DNA of 64,000 nt from CAZNKU01 sp045654805 (GTDB taxonomy: Bacteria > Bacillota > Clostridia > Monoglobales > Firm-18), in assembly GCA_045654805.1 (NCBI GenBank), contig JAZOOD010000068.1, positions 1-64,000 of the forward strand, in the 5' to 3' direction. Made by a program: the position numbers and the translations under genes. Shown piece after piece: positions 52,825-62,224 of the stretch. The notes beneath the pieces were generated by a model. It saw only the letters and a program-made list of their open reading frames with translations. It ran no database searches and was not told the DNA's origin. How positions within the stretch are numbered: the first letter of the stretch is position 1; every line of letters begins with the position of its first letter.

Positions 52825-52847
52825 GACAGGCATTTTGCTTGTTTTTT
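52809..52847 (+). terminator. Terminator of the nusB-rseC operon
   Basis: AAGCAAAATGC (52809-52819) pairs with GCATTTTGCTT (52830-52840), followed by G and T6. The 5' arm lies in the last codons of the RseC-family gene. Confidence 0.85.
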
Positions 52848-52863
52848 GCCCTCTCATAAATAA

Positions 52864-52909
52864 ATACAATATATAGATATTCACTATTGACAAAGCAACT
52901 ATATGTTGT
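52864..52909 (+). promoter_or_regulatory. Possible tandem NrdR boxes at the nrdD promoter
   Basis: ATACAATATATAGATA (52864-52879) matches 12 of 16 positions of my remembered NrdR box (ACACWATATATWGTGT). A weaker copy, AGCAACTATATGTTGT (52894-52909, 10 of 16), lies in the promoter spacer, with starts 30 bases apart, about three helix turns. NrdR represses ribonucleotide reductase genes through such paired sites. The second copy is poor and AT-rich DNA gives chance hits. Confidence 0.4.
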
Positions 52910-52915
52910 TATAAT
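52887..52915 (+). promoter_or_regulatory. Promoter of nrdDG
   Basis: TTGACA, 17-base spacer, TATAAT: perfect consensus. Transcription would start near 52922. Confidence 0.85.
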
Positions 52916-52929
52916 AAGAGTACGCATTC

Positions 52930-52951
52930 CCCCAAGATATTGGGGTTTTTT
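52930..52951 (+). terminator. Leader terminator before nrdD
   Basis: CCCCAA (52930-52935), loop GATA, TTGGGG (52940-52945), then T6. It lies only about 8 bases after the predicted transcription start and 42 bases before nrdD, so it is an attenuator in the leader rather than the end of the upstream operon, which has its own terminator. Confidence 0.75.
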
Positions 52952-52993
52952 AGTCTGATTAAAAGATTTTAGTATATAAAGAGGAGAATTGTT

Positions 52994-55171
52994 ATGAAGA
53001 TTATTAAGCGAAGTGGCGCAGAGGTTATATTTGACCCTGAAAAAATAATTATAGCTGTATCTAAAGCTAACGAAAGCGTTGTTCCCAGTGCACGAATGAC
53101 TCCGGTACAGATTAAGAGAATTGCAGAAGATGTAGAAAGTGCGGCTCTTAATATCAACCGTTCACTTAGCGTGGAGGAAATTCAGGATATGGTGGAAGAC
53201 CAGATTATGAATCAACGTGCTTTTGATGTTGCAAGACGTTATATTACATACCGCTATACTCGTGCTTTGGTAAGAAAATCCAATACTACCGATGAACAGA
53301 TTTTGAGTTTGATTGAATGTAATAATGAGGAAGTCAAACAGGAAAATTCCAATAAAAACCCAACTGTTAACAGTGTCCAGCGTGACTATATGGCAGGTGA
53401 GGTTAGTAAGGATATTACAAAACGTATCCTTCTTCCTTCCGACATTGTTTCTGCACATGAACAGGGTATTATACATTTTCACGATGCGGACTATTTTGCA
53501 CAGCATATGCACAATTGCGACCTTGTAAACCTTGAAGATATGTTGCAAAATGGTACTGTTATAAGCGGTACTATGATTGAAAAGCCACACAGCTTTTCTA
53601 CTGCTTGCAATATTTCTACACAAATTATTGCTCAGGTAGCTTCCTGTCAATACGGCGGACAAAGCATAAGCCTTACACATCTCGCTCCATTTGTTGATGT
53701 TAGCCGTCAAAAAATCAAAAAACAAGTTATTGAAGAATTTAAATCAATAAACCAAAGTGCAACAGAAGAACAAATTAACGAAATTACTGAAAAAAGATTA
53801 CGTGACGAAGTTAAAAGCGGCGTACAGATGATACAATATCAGGTTGTAACATTAATGACTACTAATGGTCAGGCTCCGTTTGTTACTGTTTTTATGTACT
53901 TAAACGAAGCTAAAAATGAACAGGAAAAGAAAGACCTTGCACTTATTATCGAGGAAACTTTGAAGCAGCGTTATCAAGGTGTTAAAAACGAAAAGGGTGT
54001 TTGGATTACTCCTGCATTTCCTAAGCTTATATATGTTCTTGAAGAAGATAATATACACAAGGACAGCAAATACTATTATTTAACAGAACTTGCTGCAAAA
54101 TGTACTGCAAAGCGTATGGTTCCTGACTATATTTCTGAAAAAGTAATGCTTCAGAACAAAATTGACAAAAACGGTGAAGGCCATTGCTATACCTGTATGG
54201 GTTGCCGCAGTTTCCTTACACCTTATGTTGATGAAAACGGCAAGCCAAAATACTATGGCAGATTCAATCAGGGTGTAGTTACTGTAAATTTGGTTGATAT
54301 TGGACTTTCTGCAGAAAAGGATATGGACAAGTTTTGGAAGATATTTGACGAACGTATGGAACTTTGCCATAGAGCATTACAATGTCGTCATGAAAGACTT
54401 ACAGGCACACTTTCCGATGCTGCTCCTATACTATGGCAACATGGTGCACTTTTAAGACTTGACAAGGGTGAGAGTATAGACAAATACCTGCACGGCGGAT
54501 ATTCTACAATTTCTCTTGGCTATGCAGGTCTTTGGGAATGTGTTTACAGTCTTATCGGTAAAAAACTTACCGAACCCGAAGGTGAAGCATTAGGCCTTGA
54601 AATTATGCGTAAACTTAATGAATATACTGCTAAATGGAAAGCTGACGAAGTTATTGACTACTCACTTTATGGTACACCGCTTGAAAGTACAACATACAAA
54701 TTTGCAAAATGCTTACAAAGCAGATTCGGTATAATCAAAGGCGTTACAGACAAAAACTACATTACAAACAGTTATCACGTACATGTTACAGAAGATATCG
54801 ACGCATTTGACAAGCTTGCTTTGGAAGCTAAGTTCCAGGCATTGTCCCCAGGAGGAGCAATATCTTATGTTGAAGTTCCGAATATGCAGAACAATCTTGA
54901 AGCTGTTCTTTCAGTTATGAGATTTATCTATGACAATATTATGTATGCGGAACTTAATACAAAAAGCGACTATTGTCAGACTTGCGGTTTTGACGGTGAA
55001 ATAGACATTAAAGAGGACGAAGATGGTAAGCTTATATGGACATGTCCTAACTGTGGAAACAATGACCAGACAAAGCTTAACGTTGCAAGAAGAACCTGCG
55101 GTTACATTGGAACACAGTTCTGGAATCAGGGCAGAACTCAGGAAATTAAAGAACGTGTATTGCACCTGTAA
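52994..55171 (+). CDS. nrdD: Anaerobic ribonucleoside-triphosphate reductase (class III)
   Basis: A 725-residue glycyl-radical enzyme reducing NTPs to dNTPs without oxygen. An N-terminal ATP cone (about 1-95; KIIKRSGAEVIFDPEKI) senses ATP/dATP. The catalytic core follows (HMHNCDLVNLEDML, MGCRSFLTPYV with active-site Cys). A zinc site CQTCG...CPNCGN is near 660-687, and the radical Gly703 lies in RTCGYIGTQFWNQG near the C-terminus. AGGAG precedes the ATG. All features for an active enzyme are present. Confidence 0.96.
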   Translation: MKIIKRSGAEVIFDPEKIIIAVSKANESVVPSARMTPVQIKRIAEDVESAALNINRSLSVEEIQDMVEDQIMNQRAFDVARRYITYRYTRALVRKSNTTDEQILSLIECNNEEVKQENSNKNPTVNSVQRDYMAGEVSKDITKRILLPSDIVSAHEQGIIHFHDADYFAQHMHNCDLVNLEDMLQNGTVISGTMIEKPHSFSTACNISTQIIAQVASCQYGGQSISLTHLAPFVDVSRQKIKKQVIEEFKSINQSATEEQINEITEKRLRDEVKSGVQMIQYQVVTLMTTNGQAPFVTVFMYLNEAKNEQEKKDLALIIEETLKQRYQGVKNEKGVWITPAFPKLIYVLEEDNIHKDSKYYYLTELAAKCTAKRMVPDYISEKVMLQNKIDKNGEGHCYTCMGCRSFLTPYVDENGKPKYYGRFNQGVVTVNLVDIGLSAEKDMDKFWKIFDERMELCHRALQCRHERLTGTLSDAAPILWQHGALLRLDKGESIDKYLHGGYSTISLGYAGLWECVYSLIGKKLTEPEGEALGLEIMRKLNEYTAKWKADEVIDYSLYGTPLESTTYKFAKCLQSRFGIIKGVTDKNYITNSYHVHVTEDIDAFDKLALEAKFQALSPGGAISYVEVPNMQNNLEAVLSVMRFIYDNIMYAELNTKSDYCQTCGFDGEIDIKEDEDGKLIWTCPNCGNNDQTKLNVARRTCGYIGTQFWNQGRTQEIKERVLHL

Positions 55172-55180
55172 ACAAAATAC

Positions 55181-55207
55181 AAACGGGCGTTAAAACGCCC
55201 GTTTTTT
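55181..55207 (+). terminator. Terminator between nrdD and nrdG
   Basis: AAACGGGCGT, loop TAAA, ACGCCCGTTT with a T6 run, 9 bases after nrdD and only 13 bases before nrdG, whose ribosome binding site AAGGAT overlaps the tail. Partial read-through would set a lower level of activase than reductase. Confidence 0.88.
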
Positions 55208-55220
55208 AAGGATTGATATT

Positions 55221-55772
55221 ATGAATTACGCTACAATAAAAAAAAATGACATTGCAAACGGCCCCGGCATACGCGTATCACTTTTTGTAAGCGGTTGCAG
55301 ACACAGATGTAAAAACTGTTTTAATAGTGAAGCATGGGATTTTAATTATGGCAAAGAATTTACAGATGAGGTAATTGATGAAATAATTACATCATTAAGC
55401 CCCGAATATGTGGAAGGTCTTTCCCTTTTGGGGGGTGAACCCTTTGAGCCTGAAAATCAGGAGGGTTTAATAAAACTCCTTAAAAAAGTACGTAATGAAC
55501 TACCAAACAAAAATGTATGGTGTTATACTGGCTTTACCTTCGAAAAAGATTTAATGTGCGGAACAGAAACAACAAAAAAATTACTTTCACTAATAGACGT
55601 GTTGGTTGATGGAAAGTTTGTGGAGGAATTAAAAGATGCCTCCCTTATATTCCGAGGTTCGTCAAATCAAAATATAATCGACGTTCCCGAATCATTAAAG
55701 TGTCAATCCACAATTTTGTTAAAAGGTAACTGGAAGCGAAAAATGGGGTCTACAAACATATATGATGCATAA
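55221..55772 (+). CDS. nrdG: Anaerobic ribonucleotide reductase-activating protein
   Basis: A 183-residue radical SAM enzyme that installs the glycyl radical on NrdD. NGPGIRVSLFVSGCRHRCKNC holds the CxxxCxxC iron-sulfur ligands Cys26, Cys30 and Cys33; GLSLLGGEPFEPEN is the SAM-binding GGE motif. Directly downstream of nrdD, beyond a terminator. Confidence 0.95.
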   Translation: MNYATIKKNDIANGPGIRVSLFVSGCRHRCKNCFNSEAWDFNYGKEFTDEVIDEIITSLSPEYVEGLSLLGGEPFEPENQEGLIKLLKKVRNELPNKNVWCYTGFTFEKDLMCGTETTKKLLSLIDVLVDGKFVEELKDASLIFRGSSNQNIIDVPESLKCQSTILLKGNWKRKMGSTNIYDA

Positions 55773-55776
55773 CAAA

Positions 55777-55809
55777 AAAGGATGTACCTTACATAAGGTA
55801 CATCCTTTT
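55777..55809. terminator. Bidirectional terminator after nrdG
   Basis: A 15-bp near-perfect hairpin AAAGGATGTACCTTA / TAAGGTACATCCTTT with T-rich flanks on both strands, between converging nrdG and the CoA-dehydratase-type gene. Confidence 0.9.
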
Positions 55810-55829
55810 ACACATATTAAATAAATTTC

Positions 55830-57071
55830 TTAAACTATTGCATTATCTCTGCTTGAAGCCATCATTAGTTTTATTCTGTTTTCCTGATTAACTTTTGACG
55901 CACTTGCATCATAATCTATCGGCACAATATTAACGTCGGGATTATGTTCTTTAATAATTTTTATCATACCCTTACCAACTATGTGATTGGGCAAACATCC
56001 AAATGGTTGAGTACAAACTATACTTTTTACTCCCTGATGTATAAGTTCCAACATTTCCGCAGTCAAAAGCCATCCCTCACCCATCTTTACACCAAGGCTT
56101 ATGTAATCCTTAACAATATTTACAGTATCACTGAAATAAGATGGTGCAGCAAAATCACTATTATTTTTTATAACTCTAATCAAAAGCCTTTGCTTACCGA
56201 GAACATATTTATAAACCAATCTGTATATCAATGACTTGAGCTTACCTATGCCATAGAATTTTGTATCCAAAATTGTATTGTAAATACAATACAGACAAAA
56301 GTCAAGCAAACCACCCATAACGACCTCACCATTGTTATCAACAATTAATTTTTCAAGGTCATTGTTACCAAGAGGTGAAAATTTAACAAAAATTTCTCCA
56401 ACAATACCAACCTTTAGCTTTTTGACAGATTTATCAAGTTTGATTTCCCTAAAAGCATTTATTATACGTATATATTCCTGCTTTATGCGTTTTTTGTTAA
56501 GCTTATCTTCCGACAATATACCGATAATTTCATTTATGTACTGCAAGGAAGCCCTGTCACTTTCACCTTTTTCAATCTCGTAAGGGATACATTGATTTTT
56601 AAGACACATAATAAGGTCACCAAAAATAATTGCATACACAAAACGTATAAGCATAGGCATATTAATTTTAAGTGACGAATCATCAAGTCCTGAAAAATTA
56701 ATGGAAATAACGGGTATGTTGCCATATCCTGCATTACTAAGTGCTTTACGTAACAAGGATATGTAATTCGACGCTCTACATCCTCCTCCAGTCTGGGTAA
56801 TCATAAGGGCAATCTTATTCTTATCATATCCGCCGTTTTCAATAGCATCAATAAGTTGACCTATTACAACTTGAGCGGGATAACAGGTATCATTGTGAAC
56901 ATATTTAAGACCATATTCTTTGATAGCTTCGTGGTCTGTTTTTAAAAGTTCAGCATCATAGCCATACTTTTTTAATATACCTATAAGCATCTCAAAATGA
57001 ATCGGAAGCATTGTAGGCACAAGTATTTTATAATCTTTTTTCATTTCTTCAGTAAATACTGTATATTCCAA
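55830..57071 (-). CDS. 2-hydroxyacyl-CoA dehydratase-like protein, C-terminal part of the split activase
   Basis: A 413-residue protein resembling the C-terminal region of the large (about 1400 residues) acyl-CoA dehydratase activase-related proteins. TEEMKKDYKILVPTMLPIHFE opens the domain, and DTCYPAQVVIGQLI and TQTGGGCRASNYIS hold Cys that may bind an iron-sulfur cluster. VCTQPFGCLPNHI is near the end. It follows the stop of the 986-residue gene with no gap and in the same frame. TTG at 57071, with AAGGGAG about 10 bases upstream, may be a real start, or the TAG may be read through. Confidence 0.82.
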   Translation of the reverse strand: MEYTVFTEEMKKDYKILVPTMLPIHFEMLIGILKKYGYDAELLKTDHEAIKEYGLKYVHNDTCYPAQVVIGQLIDAIENGGYDKNKIALMITQTGGGCRASNYISLLRKALSNAGYGNIPVISINFSGLDDSSLKINMPMLIRFVYAIIFGDLIMCLKNQCIPYEIEKGESDRASLQYINEIIGILSEDKLNKKRIKQEYIRIINAFREIKLDKSVKKLKVGIVGEIFVKFSPLGNNDLEKLIVDNNGEVVMGGLLDFCLYCIYNTILDTKFYGIGKLKSLIYRLVYKYVLGKQRLLIRVIKNNSDFAAPSYFSDTVNIVKDYISLGVKMGEGWLLTAEMLELIHQGVKSIVCTQPFGCLPNHIVGKGMIKIIKEHNPDVNIVPIDYDASASKVNQENRIKLMMASSRDNAIV

Positions 57072-60032
57072 CTATAAATTCTCCCTTTCTTCCAACGCCG
57101 AAGCAAGGCTGCGTAGTCTTATTTTAATTGCACCAAGATTATTAATTTCGTCAATCTTAAGCTGTGTATAAATCTTACCATTGGTTTCAAGTATACTTTT
57201 AACCTCATCTGTGGTAATAGCATCTATACCGCAGCCAAAGGATACAAGCTGTACCAGCTCTGCATTTTTATGTTGTATGGCATATTTTGCCGCATTATAG
57301 AGTCTTGAATGGTAAGTCCATTGGTTAAGGACGTCCACGTGTATTTTTTCATCATTAATAGGTATGCTGTCCTCACTTATTACAACGAAGCCAAGTGACA
57401 AAGCAAGCTTGTCAATCAAATGACAAATTTCAGGGTCTACATGGTAAGGACGACCTGCCAAAATAACTATTCTTTTATTATTTTCTTCAGCATACGTTAT
57501 TGCTTTGCGACCTTCCTCTATTAAAGATTCACGCCATTCATTATAAACCCTGCATCCCTCGTTAACGGCAGCAAAGACCTTTGTGAAACGAATATGAGAG
57601 AAATTTTTGTTAATTTCTTTATACAAACCCTTTGCAAATTCATAATTATTATTTATATTAAGGTATGGTGCAAGAAATTTAACTCTTGAAAGTCTTTTTA
57701 CATTTGACCTTAAAAGTTCCGAATAGTAAGCAACAACGGGACAATTATAGTGATTATCTCCTGATTGTTCGTCAAAATTGTATGTAAGGCAGGGATAGAA
57801 AATCGCATCTACTCCGCAATCAAGCAATTCCTCAATATGCCCATGCATAAGCTTCGCAGGATAGCACACTGTATCCGAGGGGATGGTATGCTGCCCCTTT
57901 GTATATGTTTTATGAGTAGAAAATTTACTGAACTTAACCTTAAATCCCAAATTTGTAAATATTGTATGCCACAAGGGTGCCATTTCATACATACTAAGAG
58001 CAAGAGGTATCCCAATTGTCTGCTTATATCCATTATCCTTCAATTCCAAAAGCCTATTACGCTTGAATTCATATACATTAGGACAGTCATTTTTTGTGTT
58101 AGTAGCACCTGCACCCTTTTCGCATTTGTTACCCGAAACAAATTTTTTACCATCGTTAAATATATTAATTGTAAGGTTACAATGATTTTCGCACCCTTTA
58201 CAATTTACTGCCTTAACCGTTTGGTTAAAGTTATTAAGTTCTTTCAACGACAAAATTGTTGATTTTTCTTTCCTGACAGCCTTGGCATACAAAGCAGCAC
58301 CATAAGCCCCCATAAGCCCCGCTATTGCAGGTCTTACAACATTGCGTCCTATTTCTTTTTCAAAGCTTCGGAGTATAGCGTTATTAAGAAAAGTTCCGCC
58401 CTGTACAACAATATTTTTGCCAAGTTCATCTGCGTTGTTCGCACGGATAACTTTATAGATAGCATTTTTAACAACGCTTACAGAAAGTCCTGCGGAAATA
58501 TCAGATACTTCTGCACCATCCTTTTGAGCCTGTTTAACAGATGAATTCATAAAAACAGTACACCTTGAGCCTAAGTCCACAGGATTTTTTGCCTTAAGAG
58601 CAAGCTTAGCAAATTCCTCAACATTATAACCGGCTATATTTGCAAAAGTTTCTATAAACGAACCGCATCCTGAAGAACATGCCTCATTAAGCATTATATT
58701 GTCTATTGCATTATTATGAATCTTGAAACATTTTATGTCCTGTCCGCCAATATCAAGTATAAAGTCAACGTCCGGTTTAAAATGACGTGCAGCATAAAAA
58801 TGTGCCATAGTTTCCACAATGCCATTGTCAACACCAAAGGCGTGTTTTATAAGTTCTTCACCATAACCCGTAACAGTTCCTGAAACAATTTTTATCCTGT
58901 CACCGCACATATTATATATCTTTATAAGCTCCTCCCTGATAACTTCCGTGGGGTTACCCTTATTAGAGCCATAATAATTGTAAAGAATTTTATCATCACT
59001 ATCTAACAAAACAAGCTTCGTCGTAGTGCTACCGCAGTCAATGCCAAGATAAGCTTCACCTGAATATATACTTATATCAGAATTTGGAACCGTAGCCTTT
59101 GCATGGCGTCCAACAAACTCTCTATATTCCTCCTCAGATTCAAAAAGAGGCTCTAATTTTGTAACATTATCATTTGAATAGCCGACATTTTCAAGTTTAT
59201 CAATCAATTCATCCAAATCATATTCCGGTGAATTATTATTTGCAAGCAATGCACATCCTAATGCAACAGAAACAAGGGCATATTCAGGAAAAATTGCCTC
59301 ACTTTCAGACAGTCCAAGTGTTTTGATAAATCTATGCCGCAATCCCTTACAATAGTGCAGAGGCCCACCCAAAAACATAACTCTGCCGGAAATTTCATAC
59401 CCTTGCACAAGTCCTGAAATTGTCTGATTAACCACAGCCTGATAAATACTTGCGGCAATATCCTCTTTCTTTGCTCCCTGATTGATGAGAGGCTGAACAT
59501 CAGACTTTGCAAAAACACCGCATCTTGAAGCTATTGAGTATATTTTTTCGTGCTTTAAACTAAGTTCATCTAATGTATCATTATCTACATTTAAAAGTGT
59601 AGCCATCTGGTCAATAAATGCACCGGTACCACCTGCACACGTACCATTCATACGCTCATCAGTAATTCCCTTGAAGAAAATAACTTTAGCATCCTCACCG
59701 CCCAGTTCAACAACTACTCCCGTATCAGGTGCAAGTGTCTTAACCATCTCGCTTGTGGAAAAAACCTCCTGAACAAAAGGTATGCCAGTTGCATTGGCAA
59801 GCCCGAGACCTGCGGAACCTGAAATACACACCTTTATCTTTTCATCTACAATAAAAGTTTTTAATCTATTAACCATCTCTACGGTTTTTTTACGGACTTC
59901 AGACATATGACGCTCGTAACAACTATAGACAATCCTACCGTCTTTAATAAGCACTACCTTCACAGTAGTAGAACCAACATCAATTCCCAAAGTTATTCCA
60001 TTAATATTTTTAAAAAATAAGTTATCAAACAT
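57072..60032 (-). CDS. 2-hydroxyacyl-CoA dehydratase activase-related protein (double BcrA/BadF ATPase + DUF2229)
   Basis: A 986-residue protein. Two ATPase domains of the BadF/BcrA/HgdC type occupy about 14-275 (GIDVGSTTVKVVL, GTCAGGTGAFID, SRCGVFAKSDVQ) and about 325-600 (GIDCGSTTTKLVLL, EACSSGCGSFIE, SRCTVFMNSSVKQ). The Cys are those that bridge a [4Fe-4S] cluster in such activases. A Cys-rich segment (CKGCENHC, GNKCEKG) and a DUF2229-type domain follow. Activases drive ATP-dependent electron transfer into dehydratases. The role of this large type is not established. It ends at a TAG beyond which the frame continues for 413 codons. Confidence 0.85.
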   Translation of the reverse strand: MFDNLFFKNINGITLGIDVGSTTVKVVLIKDGRIVYSCYERHMSEVRKKTVEMVNRLKTFIVDEKIKVCISGSAGLGLANATGIPFVQEVFSTSEMVKTLAPDTGVVVELGGEDAKVIFFKGITDERMNGTCAGGTGAFIDQMATLLNVDNDTLDELSLKHEKIYSIASRCGVFAKSDVQPLINQGAKKEDIAASIYQAVVNQTISGLVQGYEISGRVMFLGGPLHYCKGLRHRFIKTLGLSESEAIFPEYALVSVALGCALLANNNSPEYDLDELIDKLENVGYSNDNVTKLEPLFESEEEYREFVGRHAKATVPNSDISIYSGEAYLGIDCGSTTTKLVLLDSDDKILYNYYGSNKGNPTEVIREELIKIYNMCGDRIKIVSGTVTGYGEELIKHAFGVDNGIVETMAHFYAARHFKPDVDFILDIGGQDIKCFKIHNNAIDNIMLNEACSSGCGSFIETFANIAGYNVEEFAKLALKAKNPVDLGSRCTVFMNSSVKQAQKDGAEVSDISAGLSVSVVKNAIYKVIRANNADELGKNIVVQGGTFLNNAILRSFEKEIGRNVVRPAIAGLMGAYGAALYAKAVRKEKSTILSLKELNNFNQTVKAVNCKGCENHCNLTINIFNDGKKFVSGNKCEKGAGATNTKNDCPNVYEFKRNRLLELKDNGYKQTIGIPLALSMYEMAPLWHTIFTNLGFKVKFSKFSTHKTYTKGQHTIPSDTVCYPAKLMHGHIEELLDCGVDAIFYPCLTYNFDEQSGDNHYNCPVVAYYSELLRSNVKRLSRVKFLAPYLNINNNYEFAKGLYKEINKNFSHIRFTKVFAAVNEGCRVYNEWRESLIEEGRKAITYAEENNKRIVILAGRPYHVDPEICHLIDKLALSLGFVVISEDSIPINDEKIHVDVLNQWTYHSRLYNAAKYAIQHKNAELVQLVSFGCGIDAITTDEVKSILETNGKIYTQLKIDEINNLGAIKIRLRSLASALEERENL

Positions 60033-60142
60033 ATTATCACCATTACAAAATTTTACAAATTCCTACCTATTAAATATTATACAACCTTTATTTAAAAAAA
60101 TCAATTAATTTACTAAAAATTAATATTTTAGGCACACTGAAA

Positions 60143-60964
60143 TCAAATTCCAATGTGCCTATCCATACTCCCACTATTGAATCCTTCTAAATCCAGTGTG
60201 ATATATTTATAACCCAATTTTTTTAAAAAGTTAATGATATCTACTCTTAATTTAACAATCTTCGAAATATCATCAAAATCAACCTCTATTCTTGTTAAAT
60301 CACCATGTACACGCAAACGAACATTATAAAATCCCAATGATTTAATATAGTCTTCAGCCTGTTCAACTTTTTTTATTTTTTCATAATTCAGCGTTGCTCC
60401 GTATTCGAATCTTGTAGCCAGACAAGGTGTCGACGGTATGTCACAAGCAGGAATATTATAATCAGTCGCAAGCCTACGTACCTCCTCCTTGGTCATCCCG
60501 ACCTGAGCAAGAGGACTTAATACATTAAATTCCTTAAGAGCTTTAATCCCCGGACGATATGCTTGCAAATCATCAAAGTTCGTGCCATCTATTATACAAT
60601 CCACTTTAACGGATTTTGCAAAATCGTATATTTTAGAAAACATATATTTTTTACAAAGATAGCACCTGTCAGTTGGATTATTTATAATTCCCGCTTCATT
60701 AAGTATATCAACATCGATATTTTTATATATTGCACCAATTTTTTCAGCACTGTTGCGTGTAAAGTCATATTCCTTTGCAGTGTTCATTATAGTAAAGACA
60801 GTTACTGCATAAATCTTTTTATTATTAAATTTGGCACAATTACACGCAATTTTAAGAAGTAAACTACTGTCTACTCCTCCTGAAAAAGCAACAACAATGT
60901 CATTTTTTGTACAATTATCAATTATTTTGGTCAATTTATTACATTTATCATCAAAATCTTTCAT
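60143..60964 (-). CDS. larE: ATP-dependent sacrificial sulfur transferase LarE
   Basis: A 273-residue PP-loop enzyme. SGGVDSS at 28-34 binds ATP; RCYLCKKYMF and IPSTPCLATR follow, with Cys180 in the place of the cysteine that Lactobacillus LarE gives up as sulfur donor. It converts the biscarboxylic mononucleotide made by LarB to the bisthiocarboxylic form of the nickel-pincer cofactor. larC lies 3 bases upstream in the operon. A hairpin with GGCACA/TGTGCC covers its stop codon but lacks a strong T run. Confidence 0.92.
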   Translation of the reverse strand: MKDFDDKCNKLTKIIDNCTKNDIVVAFSGGVDSSLLLKIACNCAKFNNKKIYAVTVFTIMNTAKEYDFTRNSAEKIGAIYKNIDVDILNEAGIINNPTDRCYLCKKYMFSKIYDFAKSVKVDCIIDGTNFDDLQAYRPGIKALKEFNVLSPLAQVGMTKEEVRRLATDYNIPACDIPSTPCLATRFEYGATLNYEKIKKVEQAEDYIKSLGFYNVRLRVHGDLTRIEVDFDDISKIVKLRVDIINFLKKLGYKYITLDLEGFNSGSMDRHIGI

Positions 60965-60967
60965 ATT

Positions 60968-62200
60968 CTACTCCATAGATTTACAGATTTCTACTATATC
61001 TGAATAAACTTGCTGATATGGTATATCAAACGTATCACAAATTTTAGATATACTATCATATTCAGGGTAATATCTCATCTCATTTTTCAGTATACATTTT
61101 TTTACCTTGACAATACCATATTTTGTAGAAATATCAATAATTTCGCGGTTCAACACCGTTCTTTCAACTTTATATTTGCGGATACCAATGGTTGTTGTGT
61201 ACTTAAAAATAAATTCTTCAATTTTATCAATGTCCTTATATTCACATAAAACTCCCAATTCATAGGCAGGTCTGTTTTTTTTCATATATATAGGTGTAAA
61301 GTAAATATCCTTTGCACCTATTTTCAAAATTTTATTCATTACATAACCCATTATTTCTCCGGAGCAGTCATCAATGTTGGTTTCCAGCTTATAGATTTCA
61401 TCCTTTTTGTCTTCTTCTATAAGCATTGCACGCAACAAACTTGGTTTATCATAATTTCTCTTTCCGGCTCCCATGCCAACCTTTTTAATTACAAAATTTT
61501 GCGGTAATTTCGAAGATGTAGAAAGAGCTGCAACTATTGCAGCACCTGTCGGAGTTACAAATTCTCCCTGATAATCAGTAATATTCAACTTAATTGAATG
61601 TTTTGTAGCAATATTCAGTACAGCAGGAACAGGTACAGGCAATACACCATGTCGACAACGCACGAAGCCCTTTCCCTCGTACAATACGGGTACTATAACA
61701 TCGGTAATCTGCAAATTATCTATACATACTGCAACTGCAACTATATCCACAATGGAATCTACTGCACCAACCTCGTGAAAAATAACTTGTTCCTTTGGCA
61801 CATTATGTGCTTTTGACTCCGATTCAGCCAATATATCAAATATTTTCAGGGAAATATTTTTGGCATTATCGGAAATCGCTGATTTGTTTATTATATTGAT
61901 AATTTCTGTCAATTTTCTGTGTTCGTGTGAATGATTATGAATATGTACATCCTTATTTCCATGGAGGTATTCCATATTGTGATCGTAATTTTCGTGCTTT
62001 TCATCGAGTATAACCGAGAAATCACAGGCATTTATTCCATTTTTATTAACGTAGCTTATTTTTATTTCATACCCAGTTAAATTAAGGCTGTCCAGTGAGT
62101 TTATAAGAACATCTTTGTCAGCACCTAAATCAAGTAGTGCCGCAACCGTCATATCACCGCTAATACCGGAAAAGCATTCCAAATAAATTGTTTTATCCAT
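60968..62200 (-). CDS. larC: Nickel insertion protein LarC
   Basis: A 410-residue protein that inserts nickel into the pincer nucleotide using CTP. LECFSGISGDMTVAALLDLGA opens the family domain, a His-rich stretch (about residues 70-95, HGNKDVHIHNHSHEH) probably carries nickel, and VIFHEVGAVDSIVDIVAVA and FVTPTGAAIVAAL follow. The C-terminal domain (ETNIDDCSGEIMGYVM onward) is encoded in the same frame. In Lactobacillus plantarum larC is split in two frames joined by frameshifting; here it is one continuous gene. Confidence 0.93.
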   Translation of the reverse strand: MDKTIYLECFSGISGDMTVAALLDLGADKDVLINSLDSLNLTGYEIKISYVNKNGINACDFSVILDEKHENYDHNMEYLHGNKDVHIHNHSHEHRKLTEIINIINKSAISDNAKNISLKIFDILAESESKAHNVPKEQVIFHEVGAVDSIVDIVAVAVCIDNLQITDVIVPVLYEGKGFVRCRHGVLPVPVPAVLNIATKHSIKLNITDYQGEFVTPTGAAIVAALSTSSKLPQNFVIKKVGMGAGKRNYDKPSLLRAMLIEEDKKDEIYKLETNIDDCSGEIMGYVMNKILKIGAKDIYFTPIYMKKNRPAYELGVLCEYKDIDKIEEFIFKYTTTIGIRKYKVERTVLNREIIDISTKYGIVKVKKCILKNEMRYYPEYDSISKICDTFDIPYQQVYSDIVEICKSME

Positions 62201-62224
62201 ATCTATTTAACCTTTCGAATTAAT

